From positions 1 through 32,910 of the forward strand of contig NZ_BAAAUX010000009.1 of assembly GCF_039534165.1 (NCBI RefSeq): a DNA stretch of 32,910 bases. The letters are read 5' to 3'. The notes under the pieces were generated by a model. That model made no database searches and had not been told where the DNA came from. It was given only the letters and a program-made list of their open reading frames with translations. Source of the DNA: Saccharopolyspora_D taberi. Its GTDB lineage: Bacteria > Actinomycetota > Actinomycetes > Mycobacteriales > Pseudonocardiaceae. This document shows, piece after piece, positions 21,430 to 28,956 of the stretch; within the stretch, counting starts at the first letter, position 1, and each line of letters opens with the position of its first letter. The translations under genes and the position numbers were made by a program.

Positions 21430-21846
21430 GTGCGACAGGTTCTGCTGATCCACTCCTTCGGCTACCGCGCCGGCCCGCCGCCGGAGTGGAGCGCCGCGCC
21501 GCCCGACGTCGTCGAAGACGTCCGCAGCCTGATCAACCCGTACAAGCTCGCCGAGTACCACGACTTGTCCGGCCTCGATGCTCCCGTGCGGGAGTTCGTC
21601 GTCGCCCAGCCGAAGGCGCAACAGATCCTCGACCGCGCCGAAGCGCGCATCCTCGCGCTGATCGACGCGCCCTCGCGGCCGATCTTGCGGGCCGGATTCG
21701 GGTGCACCGGCGGGAAAGACCGCAGCGTGGCCCTGGCCGCTGAGTTCGCCACCAGGGCCGAGCGGTGGGACGCGGACCTCGACGTCGTGCTCCGGCACTG
21801 GCAGGTGCACGAACGGTCCGGTGCCGACCGGCGCGGCTACGAGTAG
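21430..21846 (+). CDS. RapZ C-terminal domain-like protein (138 aa)
   Basis: Corresponds to the C-terminal domain of RapZ (the RNase adapter protein, formerly YvcJ/YhbJ) without the N-terminal P-loop domain. Matching features are the opening VLLIHSFGYRAGPPPEW (about 4-20), an INPYK plus SGLDAPVREFV segment (37-57) and the hallmark FGCTGGKDRSVALA (90-103). In full-length RapZ this domain binds small RNA or glucosamine-6-phosphate; whether that holds here is unknown. GTG at 21430 is used as the frame is closed at the previous gene. Stand-alone versions are known on actinomycete mobile DNA as far as I recall. Confidence 0.75.
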   Translation: MRQVLLIHSFGYRAGPPPEWSAAPPDVVEDVRSLINPYKLAEYHDLSGLDAPVREFVVAQPKAQQILDRAEARILALIDAPSRPILRAGFGCTGGKDRSVALAAEFATRAERWDADLDVVLRHWQVHERSGADRRGYE

Positions 21847-22017
21847 CCGCTGGCGGCGCGCCCGCGATCTGTTCCGCGCCTAAGCCATACCGGGCGACCT
21901 TCAGCGAAGCAGCGGGGAGCTACCGAGCGCTGAATCTTGCTACGCAGCGCGATCGTCAGGTCACCGTTGGGGCATGATCGTGCCAAACGGGACTGCCCAC
22001 CGCGAAGGAGCCAGACG

Positions 22018-22671
22018 GTGACAGAAATGAACGATGCGCGGCTGTGGGCGCAGATCATGGGGCACCTGCGCACGAACGGTATTTCGGATACGGCGGCCGC
22101 GGACCGGCTCGCCCGCGAACTCGTAGCGATCGTGCGTCGCGAGCGTGGCGAACTCCCCACCTGGGGCCCGGGGGCCACGCTGCCGTCGCCGCCCCCGCCG
22201 GCGGTGGCCGACGTCGACGGCGCGGTGTGGTTCGAGCAACGCGACTCGGGCCGGGGCTGCTACCGGATGTCTGCGGCGGACCGAGCCAAGTACGAGGCTT
22301 CAGCAGACGACGTCGACGATTCGACGGACGACGTCGACGGCGTGCGGCCGTGGCCGTTTCTCCTGGACTCCGAGGGCCCGGTGACACGTCATCCTGCGCC
22401 CACCGAGTCCGAGTTTGAGACCCTGCGGGTGTTGTTTGGCAGGTACCTCTCCACCGACCTCGCCGAGGCGATCGAGGACGANNNNNNNNNNNNNNNNNNN
22501 NNNNNNNNNNNNNNNNNNNNNNNNNNNNNNNNNNNNNTCTCGATCGGCATGGCGCTGGAGGCGGCCGACGATGCGCTCGGCGACCGCGATGAAGTTCTCG
22601 CCGCTGACCACCCCGCCGCAGCCTTCGCGCTGCACCTCGCGAAACACCGGGCCCTCGCGGCGCTGAGTTGA
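22018..22671 (+). CDS. Hypothetical protein interrupted by an assembly gap
   Basis: Not recognised. GTG at 22018 has GAAGGAG eight bases upstream. The frame reads to 22481, then 56 unknown bases follow (22482-22537), and the same frame, as written, continues with IGMALEAADDALGDRDEVLA to the stop. As 56 is not a multiple of three, the true gap length may differ from the number of N. The N-terminal half is helical (RLARELVAIVRRERGE), then WFEQRDSGRGCYRMSAADRA and a repeated DDVDDSTDDVDG stretch. The C-terminal half is Ala-rich. No function can be given. Confidence 0.6.
   Translation: MTEMNDARLWAQIMGHLRTNGISDTAAADRLARELVAIVRRERGELPTWGPGATLPSPPPPAVADVDGAVWFEQRDSGRGCYRMSAADRAKYEASADDVDDSTDDVDGVRPWPFLLDSEGPVTRHPAPTESEFETLRVLFGRYLSTDLAEAIEDXXXXXXXXXXXXXXXXXXXXSIGMALEAADDALGDRDEVLAADHPAAAFALHLAKHRALAALS
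22482..22537. other. Run of 56 unknown bases (N)
   Basis: An assembly gap or masked stretch inside the gene at 22018-22671. It shows that the sequence is a draft and that frame-dependent conclusions here are provisional. Confidence 0.99.
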
Positions 22672-22697
22672 TCACCGGAACGACGTCCTTTCCCCGG

Positions 22698-22719
22698 GTT
22701 TCCGGTTGAAACTGGAAAC
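22698..22719. promoter_or_regulatory. Near-perfect palindrome, possible operator
   Basis: A 22-base segment reads almost the same on both strands: GTTTCC at the left end (22698-22703), GGAAAC at the right end (22714-22719), and inner arms that pair with one mismatch around a central GA. It lies 45 bases before the start of the Nudix-like gene, at a position typical of repressor binding. No matching regulator is identified. Confidence 0.5.
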
Positions 22720-22764
22720 ACGAAACTCGTTCCCTGCGGCGGTGTTCGGCGGTTGGCTGAGGTC

Positions 22765-23670
22765 ATGACTGATTACCGCGCACTCGACCGGTTGCTGCTG
22801 CCGGATGAGAACACCTGGGGTCAGGGCATCCGGCCCTACACCGCCGCCGAGCTCAACGAGATCGCCCAGAACGTCAACGAATCCAAGCAGCTGGGGTATG
22901 GGGCCCGGCTTCATGCCGACACCGGCGGCTACACGCCGGGACAGCCCGGGGGCCGCCGGGCAGCGGTGCCGTCCGGCTTCGACGCCGCCGATCACCCGAA
23001 CCGGGCCGGGCTGGTGCCAGGCGCGGCAGACCCGGACATCATCACCGAGTTCGGCGAGCCGGTGCAGCAAGTCGACCCGCGGCTGCGGGAACTGTTCATC
23101 GCGCGGGGCTGGGTGCAAGATCAGCACGGTCGGCCGCTGCACCCGCGCCACGAGCAGCTGCTGAGCGATGACCGGATCGGCATGGTCACCGGGCTCGGTT
23201 TCGGCTGGTGGTACGGCGAAGCGGTCGTCGCTGACGCCGTTGTCACCACGGGGACGGGTCACGTCCTGGTCGTCGACCGCGATACCGACGCCGGCCGGAT
23301 TCCCTCACTGCCGGGCGGTTACACCACGCCGTCTGATTTCGGCCGGACCGTGGCGCAATGGCAGACCGGGGACCGCCCGGTCACCGCCGAGGGCATCGTC
23401 ACCGGCGCGCTGCGCCGCACCGCAGCCGAGACCGGGCTGGTGGTGCCCCGCTGGGCCACTCCGGAGCTGGTGCGCGGTATCCGGCCGGTGAGCAGCGTGC
23501 ACACGCTGCACGCCTGGACCATGACCGTGACGGTCCGGGTCCACCTGCCCGGCACCGAGCTGCCCGCGCTGGAGCGGGCGACCTCCGCGCGCTGGGTGCC
23601 CGATTACGCCACCGTGCTCGACAGGATGTGGCCGGACCACCGCCGCGCGTTGCTCGCTGCGGTCGAATGA
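22765..23670 (+). CDS. Degenerate Nudix-like protein (301 aa)
   Basis: The middle contains LPGGYTTP (about 182-189) and ALRRTAAETGLVVP (about 213-226), reminiscent of a Nudix hydrolase box (G x5 E x7 REUXEEXGU), which hydrolyses nucleoside diphosphates. However, the conserved REUXEE acidic residues read RRTAAE here, so at least two catalytic glutamates are absent and activity is doubtful. The C-terminal part (RVHLPGTELPALERATSARW) fits the end of a Nudix fold, and the N-terminal 150 residues are unrecognised. ATG at 22765 has a weak TGAGG; a TTG at 22753 is in frame. A palindromic operator candidate lies upstream. Confidence 0.6.
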   Translation: MTDYRALDRLLLPDENTWGQGIRPYTAAELNEIAQNVNESKQLGYGARLHADTGGYTPGQPGGRRAAVPSGFDAADHPNRAGLVPGAADPDIITEFGEPVQQVDPRLRELFIARGWVQDQHGRPLHPRHEQLLSDDRIGMVTGLGFGWWYGEAVVADAVVTTGTGHVLVVDRDTDAGRIPSLPGGYTTPSDFGRTVAQWQTGDRPVTAEGIVTGALRRTAAETGLVVPRWATPELVRGIRPVSSVHTLHAWTMTVTVRVHLPGTELPALERATSARWVPDYATVLDRMWPDHRRALLAAVE

Positions 23671-23736
23671 CCCATTGCCACCCGCTCGGCGCCCGGACAG
23701 CTACCGTCCGGGCGCCGCTGGTCCCTGGGCGTGCGC

Positions 23737-24126
23737 CTACCGCTCTGCGTGGGTCCACACGTGCAGTACACCGGCGTGCAGGCACTCAATCCGCAGCGAG
23801 CTCGGGCCTTCCGGTACCGCGAGATGGTCTATATCGGAGACGTGCCGGATGTGTGCCAGGCCCTCGGTGACGTAGAGCCCGCGCGCCCCGAGGCCGACCA
23901 TCATCGCGACGAACTCGTCGAGATCGTGCTGGCTGAGCTCCGGGCCGAAATCTGCCCGGGGCAGCCGCTCGACGTTGCTCAGTCCGGTGGGGATCAGCAC
24001 CAGATCCTCGGCCGCGGCGCAGGTTTCGAGCCGGAGATACAGCGAATGGATCTCATCGGAGGGGCGATTTCCCGCGAGGAGCCGATTCCGCTTGCGGGCG
24101 CGCGTGGTGGGCAGGTCGGAGATCAT
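23737..24126 (-). CDS. Hypothetical protein (129 aa)
   Basis: Not recognised. Convergent with the Nudix-like gene and divergent from the HerA-like gene. ATG at 24126 lacks a strong ribosome binding site. The protein has a basic, helical start (RARKRNRLLAGNRPSDEIHS), a strand-helix part (EDLVLIPTGLSNVERLPRAD) and a Gly/Ala-rich segment (MMVGLGARGLYVTEGLAHIR), suggesting a small Rossmann-like or flavodoxin-like fold, which is only a guess. Confidence 0.6.
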   Translation of the reverse strand: MISDLPTTRARKRNRLLAGNRPSDEIHSLYLRLETCAAAEDLVLIPTGLSNVERLPRADFGPELSQHDLDEFVAMMVGLGARGLYVTEGLAHIRHVSDIDHLAVPEGPSSLRIECLHAGVLHVWTHAER

Positions 24127-24383
24127 GACCGGGTTATCGGTTTATGACGCCTGGCCCCGTACGCGAGCCACCCGATCAGGGCCGTGGCCGGTTCTCGAAG
24201 GAGATCGCGCCGGTGGCCCCGGGCCGCCGGCGAGGGTGGTGTGCGTGCAGTTCGTGCTTGAGTCGGGTGCCGTTCGGCCTGGGGCCTGATGAGGTCTTTT
24301 CCGGAAGGGTCATCCGGCCGGGTTTCCCCGCGTCTGTTCTGGGGTGACACTGAGGATGACGTGCAGGATTCGCAGGTTTTGAG

Positions 24384-26102
24384 ATGACCGCCTCAACTGG
24401 TGCCGCCTCGTCGGAGGGTCTTCGGCTCGCCGAGGACTTCACCATGCCCGTGGACATGGTGACCAGCACGTTCGCGATCTTGGGCAAGAAGGGGAGGGGC
24501 AAGACCCACTGCGCCTCGGTGCTCACCGAAGAGATGATCCGTGAGGGTGTGCCCACGTGCATTCTCGACCCGACCGGGGCCTGGTGGGGCCTGCGCTCGT
24601 CGGCGGATGGCACGGCGCCGGGTTTGCCCGTGGTCATTTTCGGTGGTGAGCACTGCGATGTGGACTTGCCCGAGACCAGCGGCACGATCATCGCCGACGT
24701 GCTCATCGAGCAGCGCTTTCCTGCCGTGCTGGACATGTCGTTGTTGAGTAAGTCGGCACGCCGTAGGTTCGCCACCGAGTTCCTGGAACGGTTGTACTGG
24801 AAGAACCGGCTTCCCCTGCATTTGTGCCTGGACGAAGCCGATGAGATCGCGCCGCAGCGAGCCCATGCCGGGGTGGAACGGCTGCTGGGGGCGACCGAGG
24901 ACGCGGTGCGGCGCGGCCGGATCCGCGGCCTGGGGATCACACTGATCTCCCAGCGCGCGGCCGCGCTCTCGAAATCCGTGTTGTCGCAGGTCGACAGCTT
25001 GATCGTGCTGGGCATGACCGCGCCGCACGACATCAGCGCGGTCGACGCGTGGGTGGGGCAGCACGCCGAGGAAGCCCAGGCGCATGAGGTCAAGGCGACC
25101 TTGCCGGCACTGCCGGTCGGCGAGGCGTGGGTGTGGAGCCCGGAATGGCTGGGCGTGCTGCGGCGGGTGCACGTGCGGGCGAGAACCACGTTCGATTCGT
25201 CGGCGACCCCGAAGACAGGGCAGGTGCGCCTTCAGCCGAAGCAGTGGGCGCAGGTCGACGTCGCCGCCCTGGCATACCGGCTCGCCGACGCCGAGCAGAA
25301 AGGCGCCGAAACCGATCCCCGGCGGTTGCGGGCACGAGTTCGCGACCTTGAGCGCCAGCTCGCCGCCGCTTCCGAGCCGCCTCCGCCGCGCGAGATCGAA
25401 GTGGAAGTGCCGGTGGTCACCGAGGAACAGACGGCCGAGCTGGACCAGCTGGTAGGCCGGCTCGAACAGGTGGCCCAGGCGAGTGCCGAATCGGCCCAGG
25501 CCCTCGCCGAAGCGCTGGGCCGCGCCCGCCCGCCCGCCCACGATGCCGCACCGGCCGCGCCGGCGGCGGAACCCGAGGCTGATGCCGAATCCCTCCAGGC
25601 CCCCAGCAGCGAGGTCACGCCGACGCCCACCAGCGGCAACGGTGGTCTCGGGAAGGCCGAGCGAGAGATCCTGGTGGCCTTGGCCCAGCACGGCCCGCGC
25701 ACGAGGACCCAGGTCGCGTTGCTGACCCGGCGCAGCCATCGCAGTGGCGGTTTCCGGAATGCGCTGAGCCGCCTGCGCACGGCCGGGCTGGTCGAGGGGC
25801 GCGGCGAGATCGCCATCACCGAAGCCGGCCGCACGATGCTGGGCGGTGCCTGGCAGCCCTTGCCGACCGGGTCTGCGCTGCTGGAGTGGTGGTGCCGCAC
25901 CCTTCTCGGGCGAGCCGAGCGGACGATCCTCACCGAGCTGGTGCGCTGCTGGCCGGACGAGGTCAGCGTCGACGAGCTCGCCGCCCGCACCGGCTACAGC
26001 CGTGCCAGCGGCGGGTTCCGCAACGCCTTGAGCCGGCTGCGCTCGCTCGAGCTCGCCTCCGGCCGGGGAAGCCTGCGGGCGGCCGACACCCTCGCCGAAT
26101 AG
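24384..26102 (+). CDS. HerA-like P-loop ATPase with duplicated winged-helix domains (572 aa)
   Basis: A member of the HerA/FtsK superfamily of ring-forming DNA translocases (DUF87-like). Walker A GKKGRGKT (34-41), Walker B LCLDEAD (147-153) and the SQR segment (189-191) followed by KSVLSQVDSLIVLG match the family. Residues 300-420 form a Glu/Ala/Pro-rich coiled-coil linker. The C-terminal part holds two successive copies of a winged-helix-like unit, each with SGGFRNALSRLR (about 455-466 and 543-554), evidently an internal duplication. HerA partners with NurA in repair or with effector proteins in antiphage systems; no NurA is visible. ATG at 24384 has a moderate AGGTTTTGAG. It converges with the broken Abi gene, 12 bases apart. 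Confidence 0.85.
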   Translation: MTASTGAASSEGLRLAEDFTMPVDMVTSTFAILGKKGRGKTHCASVLTEEMIREGVPTCILDPTGAWWGLRSSADGTAPGLPVVIFGGEHCDVDLPETSGTIIADVLIEQRFPAVLDMSLLSKSARRRFATEFLERLYWKNRLPLHLCLDEADEIAPQRAHAGVERLLGATEDAVRRGRIRGLGITLISQRAAALSKSVLSQVDSLIVLGMTAPHDISAVDAWVGQHAEEAQAHEVKATLPALPVGEAWVWSPEWLGVLRRVHVRARTTFDSSATPKTGQVRLQPKQWAQVDVAALAYRLADAEQKGAETDPRRLRARVRDLERQLAAASEPPPPREIEVEVPVVTEEQTAELDQLVGRLEQVAQASAESAQALAEALGRARPPAHDAAPAAPAAEPEADAESLQAPSSEVTPTPTSGNGGLGKAEREILVALAQHGPRTRTQVALLTRRSHRSGGFRNALSRLRTAGLVEGRGEIAITEAGRTMLGGAWQPLPTGSALLEWWCRTLLGRAERTILTELVRCWPDEVSVDELAARTGYSRASGGFRNALSRLRSLELASGRGSLRAADTLAE

Positions 26103-26114
26103 ATCGCCGGGCAG

Positions 26115-26844
26115 CTACGGCCGCGGGCGTTCGATCGGGCAGTCGGCCAGCACAGTGGCGACCCGGCAGCCGCTGATGACCCAGTTGCCGAGGTCGTTGT
26201 CGATGTAGCTCAGCAGCGCCGTGATCTCGTTGTGCCGGTCCTTGAGCGGCTGGGTCCAGATCCGCTCAACTAACGATCCGGTTCCGGAATTCGTGCAGCT
26301 CGATGACCGGTCGCTCGATGGTGGTGCGCGCACGATCCGGGGCGCGGGGAAAGCCACCGACAAGATCGGGCCACAAGGCCGTATATCTCTTGGCCAGCAG
26401 GAACCGCCAGAAGCCGAATCCGAGTTCGGTGAGGGTCTGCCCGTCGCAGTCCGGCTTGCCCTTGGCGCGGACACGCTGCCGGGCCTTGGCGATGTCTTTC
26501 CGCGCGAACCCGTCGAGTTCGCGGGCGGGGTCATCCAGCCATGAGCCGGGGCGGCCGGCGGCGGCGTGTCGTCCGGCCAGCCGGTCGGCCAGCGCGTTGC
26601 GGAGAACAATCTCGAGATGGCTCAGCGTCTCCCAGAACGCGCCGCTGATCTGGGTGTTCCACCGGTACAGCTCGAGCGCCGCCTCGGCGTCTGCACCGCA
26701 GGCGTCGAGGTAGCCCTGCGTCCGGGGCTGGCTGAACAGCAGCAGAGTGCTGCGCGCGTGCTCGTTGTTGTGCGAGTTGTGAGCGAACAGCACGGTCGGG
26801 TACGGTAGCTGATGAAGACCCCAGAACGGTCCCTGTGTAGTCAC
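26115..26844 (-). pseudogene. Abi-family (Abi_2/AbiD-F-like) gene, frameshifted at its HEPN-like motif
   Basis: The N-terminal 192 codons (GTG at 26844 to stop at 26266) show the Abi family pattern: LYRWNTQISGAFWETLSHLE then IVLRNALADRL (about 59-89) and ELHEFRNRI near the end. The family continues with (A)HHE after RNRI; here TTAGTT-type bases occur instead and the frame ends in TGA. The next frame resumes with ERIWTQPLKDRHNEITALLS and YIDNDLGNWV, the expected C terminus, to the stop at 26115. A net 2-base loss at the AHH codons would explain it. The loss removes the RN-x4-H motif thought to be the RNase-like active site. Decay, inactivation or a sequencing error are all possible. It converges with the HerA-like gene. 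Confidence 0.75.
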
Positions 26845-26881
26845 ATTCAGTGACAGGCCAAACCGCTGGGGTTATGGCTTG

Positions 26882-26913
26882 AAAAGGCGCCGCCCACTGG
26901 GCGGCGCCTTTTT
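26882..26913. terminator. Strong bidirectional terminator between divergent genes
   Basis: AGGCGCCGCCC / GGGCGGCGCCT (26885-26895 / 26899-26909), with AAAA in front and TTTTT behind, forms a perfect GC-rich stem with a 3-nt loop. It works in both directions. It lies between the starts of the Abi-family gene (26844) and the Toprim gene (26995), where a terminator is unexpected, so a short transcript or leader attenuation is likely. Confidence 0.8.
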
Positions 26914-26994
26914 CGTTCCGGCGGTGAGCTGCCTCTTTCCCGGAAAGGACGCCTTGGCGCACTATCGGGTGCACGGGAGTCCGGGGAGGAGGCT

Positions 26995-27876
26995 GTGGTG
27001 CCCGACAGGCGTCCCCGCGGACCGGTGCCGGCTTGGCGGCCGCATGGCCAGACCCTGCGGGTGCTGGCCGCGGTCGACGACGTGCTCGACCGCTACGCCG
27101 CACAGCTCCCGCTGAGCCTGCGGCAGATCTTCTACGTGCTGGTCTCCGACGAGATCCTGCCCAAAACCGAACGGGCGTACAAAAACTTGTGCGAGCACCT
27201 GGGGATGGCGCGGCGCTCGGGGCGGCTGGACTGGTCGGTGATCAGGGACGACACGCAGGTCGTGGTGCAGGCCCCGGCCTCGTTCGCCGACCCGGCGGAC
27301 TTCTGGCGGGCCCTGCGCGGCGCCGCCGAGGAGTACCGCCGCAACCGTCAGGACGGGCAGCCCGTGCGGCTGGAGTTGTGGTGCGAGACGGCGGGCATGG
27401 TGCCGCAGCTGGCCCGCATCGGCGCCGAGTACGGCCTGCCGACCTACTCCGGCGGTGGGTTCGACGGGCTGGCCGGCAAGCACGACGCCGCCGAGCGGGC
27501 GGCCGCGTGCGGGGTGGAGACCGTCGTGCTGCACGTCGGCGACCTCGATCCCTCGGGAATTCACCTGTTCAGCGCCCTGGCCGAGGACGTCGCCGCGTTC
27601 GCGGCCGCCGCGGGCGGCCGCATCCGGTTCGAACGGATCGCGGTCACCACCGACCAAGTCGAGCGCTACGCCCTGCCGACGGCGCCGCCGAAGGCCAGCG
27701 ACCGCCGGTCGTTCACCGGCACCACGACCACGCAGGCCGAGGCGCTGCCGCCGGATGTGCTGGCCGCAGTGGTGCGGGCGGCGATCGAGGCCCACCGCGA
27801 CCCAGACGTGCACCAGGCGGCACTGGCGCGGGAAGAAGCCGAACGCAGCGCGCTGCGCCACCAACTGGACGTGTGA
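26995..27876 (+). CDS. Topo VI A/Spo11-like protein with Toprim domain (293 aa)
   Basis: Resembles the A subunit of topoisomerase VI and Spo11, which make DNA breaks through a tyrosine. SLRQIFYVL (41-49) has the R-x-I-F-Y arrangement of the winged-helix catalytic tyrosine (Y47). The Toprim acidic residues are visible: E131 (WCETAGM) and GDLDPSG (182-188, D183/D185). Between them are the conserved RRSGRLDWSVI (73-83) and a YRRN segment. No topoisomerase VI B-like ATPase gene is in the window, so it may act as a stand-alone nuclease, as in relatives on phages or defence loci (JetD of Wadjet is a related type). GTG at 26995 has GGAGGAGG upstream. Confidence 0.8.
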   Translation: MVPDRRPRGPVPAWRPHGQTLRVLAAVDDVLDRYAAQLPLSLRQIFYVLVSDEILPKTERAYKNLCEHLGMARRSGRLDWSVIRDDTQVVVQAPASFADPADFWRALRGAAEEYRRNRQDGQPVRLELWCETAGMVPQLARIGAEYGLPTYSGGGFDGLAGKHDAAERAAACGVETVVLHVGDLDPSGIHLFSALAEDVAAFAAAAGGRIRFERIAVTTDQVERYALPTAPPKASDRRSFTGTTTTQAEALPPDVLAAVVRAAIEAHRDPDVHQAALAREEAERSALRHQLDV

Positions 27877-27934
27877 GCGCACCAGGTGCGCCGGCCGCGA
27901 ACAGCCAACCGGCGCATCCTGATCGAACAGCCCG

Positions 27935-28228
27935 TCAGAAAAGCCCTCCGGCTTCCATCTCCTTCATGACGCGGAGGTCATCGTTGTCCTCGTGCAGGCG
28001 CTCGGCGAGCCGGTTCACAACGTCGCGGGCCTCGGTGGCGCTGACAACCCGATCCGCGATTAGGGAGAGGAGGTGCTGTACGGCGGCGAGCTCGATGGCG
28101 ATGCAGGACTCCGCGCCGGGGTACTGCTTCCGGTGTTTGGCGGTGGCCAGAGCGTTGACGATCACGTTGATGTCAGTGATCTCCTGGTCATCGATCCGCA
28201 GCCGCTTCACTGTCTGGTTGTAGGGCAC
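27935..28228 (-). CDS. Small hypothetical helical protein (97 aa)
   Basis: Not recognised. GTG at 28228 has GAGGACG upstream. A strand (VKRLRIDDQEITDINVIVNAL) is followed by a helical bundle (ESCIAIELAAVQHLLSLIAD) and a charged C terminus (NRLAERLHEDNDDLRVMKEM). The acidic, helical content would suit a small partner protein; it follows a broken gene on the same strand with a gap of 25 bases. No function can be given. Confidence 0.65.
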   Translation of the reverse strand: MPYNQTVKRLRIDDQEITDINVIVNALATAKHRKQYPGAESCIAIELAAVQHLLSLIADRVVSATEARDVVNRLAERLHEDNDDLRVMKEMEAGGLF

Positions 28229-28253
28229 GACCCGACGTCCTCTCCTCGAGCGC

Positions 28254-28563
28254 TCAGTGCGGGTGGTTGAGAATGCGCGCAGCGCGGGCGTCGGCCAGCA
28301 CTGAATGCTGTTCCGGGTTGAGCAACGCCCGCGGCGTGGTTCCGGGCGCGCCGGGATGTGGTCGTCGACCAGCACGAGCCGTCCGATACCAGCCGTGGAA
28401 GCCCGGTCCCGTGCAATCTCGACCTCTTCGTCGGTCAACTCACTGACGTTGAGGACGGCCTCGACCTCGCGGGTGCGTGCCCTTCGGCGTGAAGCCGATC
28501 GCGGAACTGCGCAAGCAGCCCGTCGAAGTGGTCTGCGAACGACTCGCCAGGTCGTCGCGCCAT
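28254..28563 (-). pseudogene. Broken small gene, two frameshifts (about 100 aa)
   Basis: Three frames each carry part of one plausible protein: an N-terminal part (MARRPGESFADHFDGLLAQF then RDRLHAEGH, ATG at 28563), a central part (TREVEAVLNVSELTDEEVEI then ARDRASTAGIGRLVLVDDH), and a C-terminal part (TTPRALLNPEQHSVLADARA then ARILNHPH, stop at 28254). Each junction needs a 1-base gain relative to the written sequence. The three parts have good codon bias. Unknown function. Whether this is decay or sequencing error cannot be told from this window; it lies 25 bases before the start of 27935-28228. Confidence 0.55.
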
Positions 28564-28686
28564 AGATCCGATTCCCATGTGCGGGACAGTACGGTCGGCA
28601 CCCCAGACACGATCGGGTAACACCAACGGCAGGGTTGTTGATCGTGTTCAACGCGCTGACCTGGACGGGCCGCGCTGTTGTGCTGG

Positions 28687-28956
28687 CTATCGGGGTGAGG
28701 TGCTGGCGCGCAGTTCGGCTGCGGCCGCGCGCACCACGTCCGCCTGGCGGCCGCGGGGCAGCACCAGCGGGTGCCACTGGTGATCGTCGGGGGTCAGCCA
28801 CGCGGGCTCGGCGGGCTGCGGGGCGGGCACCGCGGGGTCGTGGCTGCCATGCCGCCATTCGACCTCCCAGGTACCCCACCGCGTCAGCGCGGTCACGGCG
28901 TGGCGCGGGCGCAGCCGGAGCTGTCCCCACGGCCCGACGTCCTGGTACCGCCACAT
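28687..28956 (-). CDS. Small hypothetical protein (89 aa)
   Basis: Not recognised. ATG at 28956 has GAAGGGAG seven bases upstream. The N-terminal half is strand-like and Trp/Arg-rich (QDVGPWGQLRLRPRHAVTAL, TRWGTWEVEWRHG); the second half is Pro-rich then helical (VRAAAAELRA). The first 9-bp repeat array (29033-29068) lies about 80 bases upstream. Its homologue elsewhere is near another minus-strand gene start, so the two genes may share control elements. Confidence 0.65.
   Translation of the reverse strand: MWRYQDVGPWGQLRLRPRHAVTALTRWGTWEVEWRHGSHDPAVPAPQPAEPAWLTPDDHQWHPLVLPRGRQADVVRAAAAELRASTSPR

Noticed and set aside
24384..27876. A complete known antiphage system (HerA-SIR2, HerA-DUF4297 or Wadjet)
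   Set aside because: No SIR2, DUF4297, NurA or JetABC-type gene is visible next to the ATPase or the Toprim protein; only the neighbourhood idea is kept.
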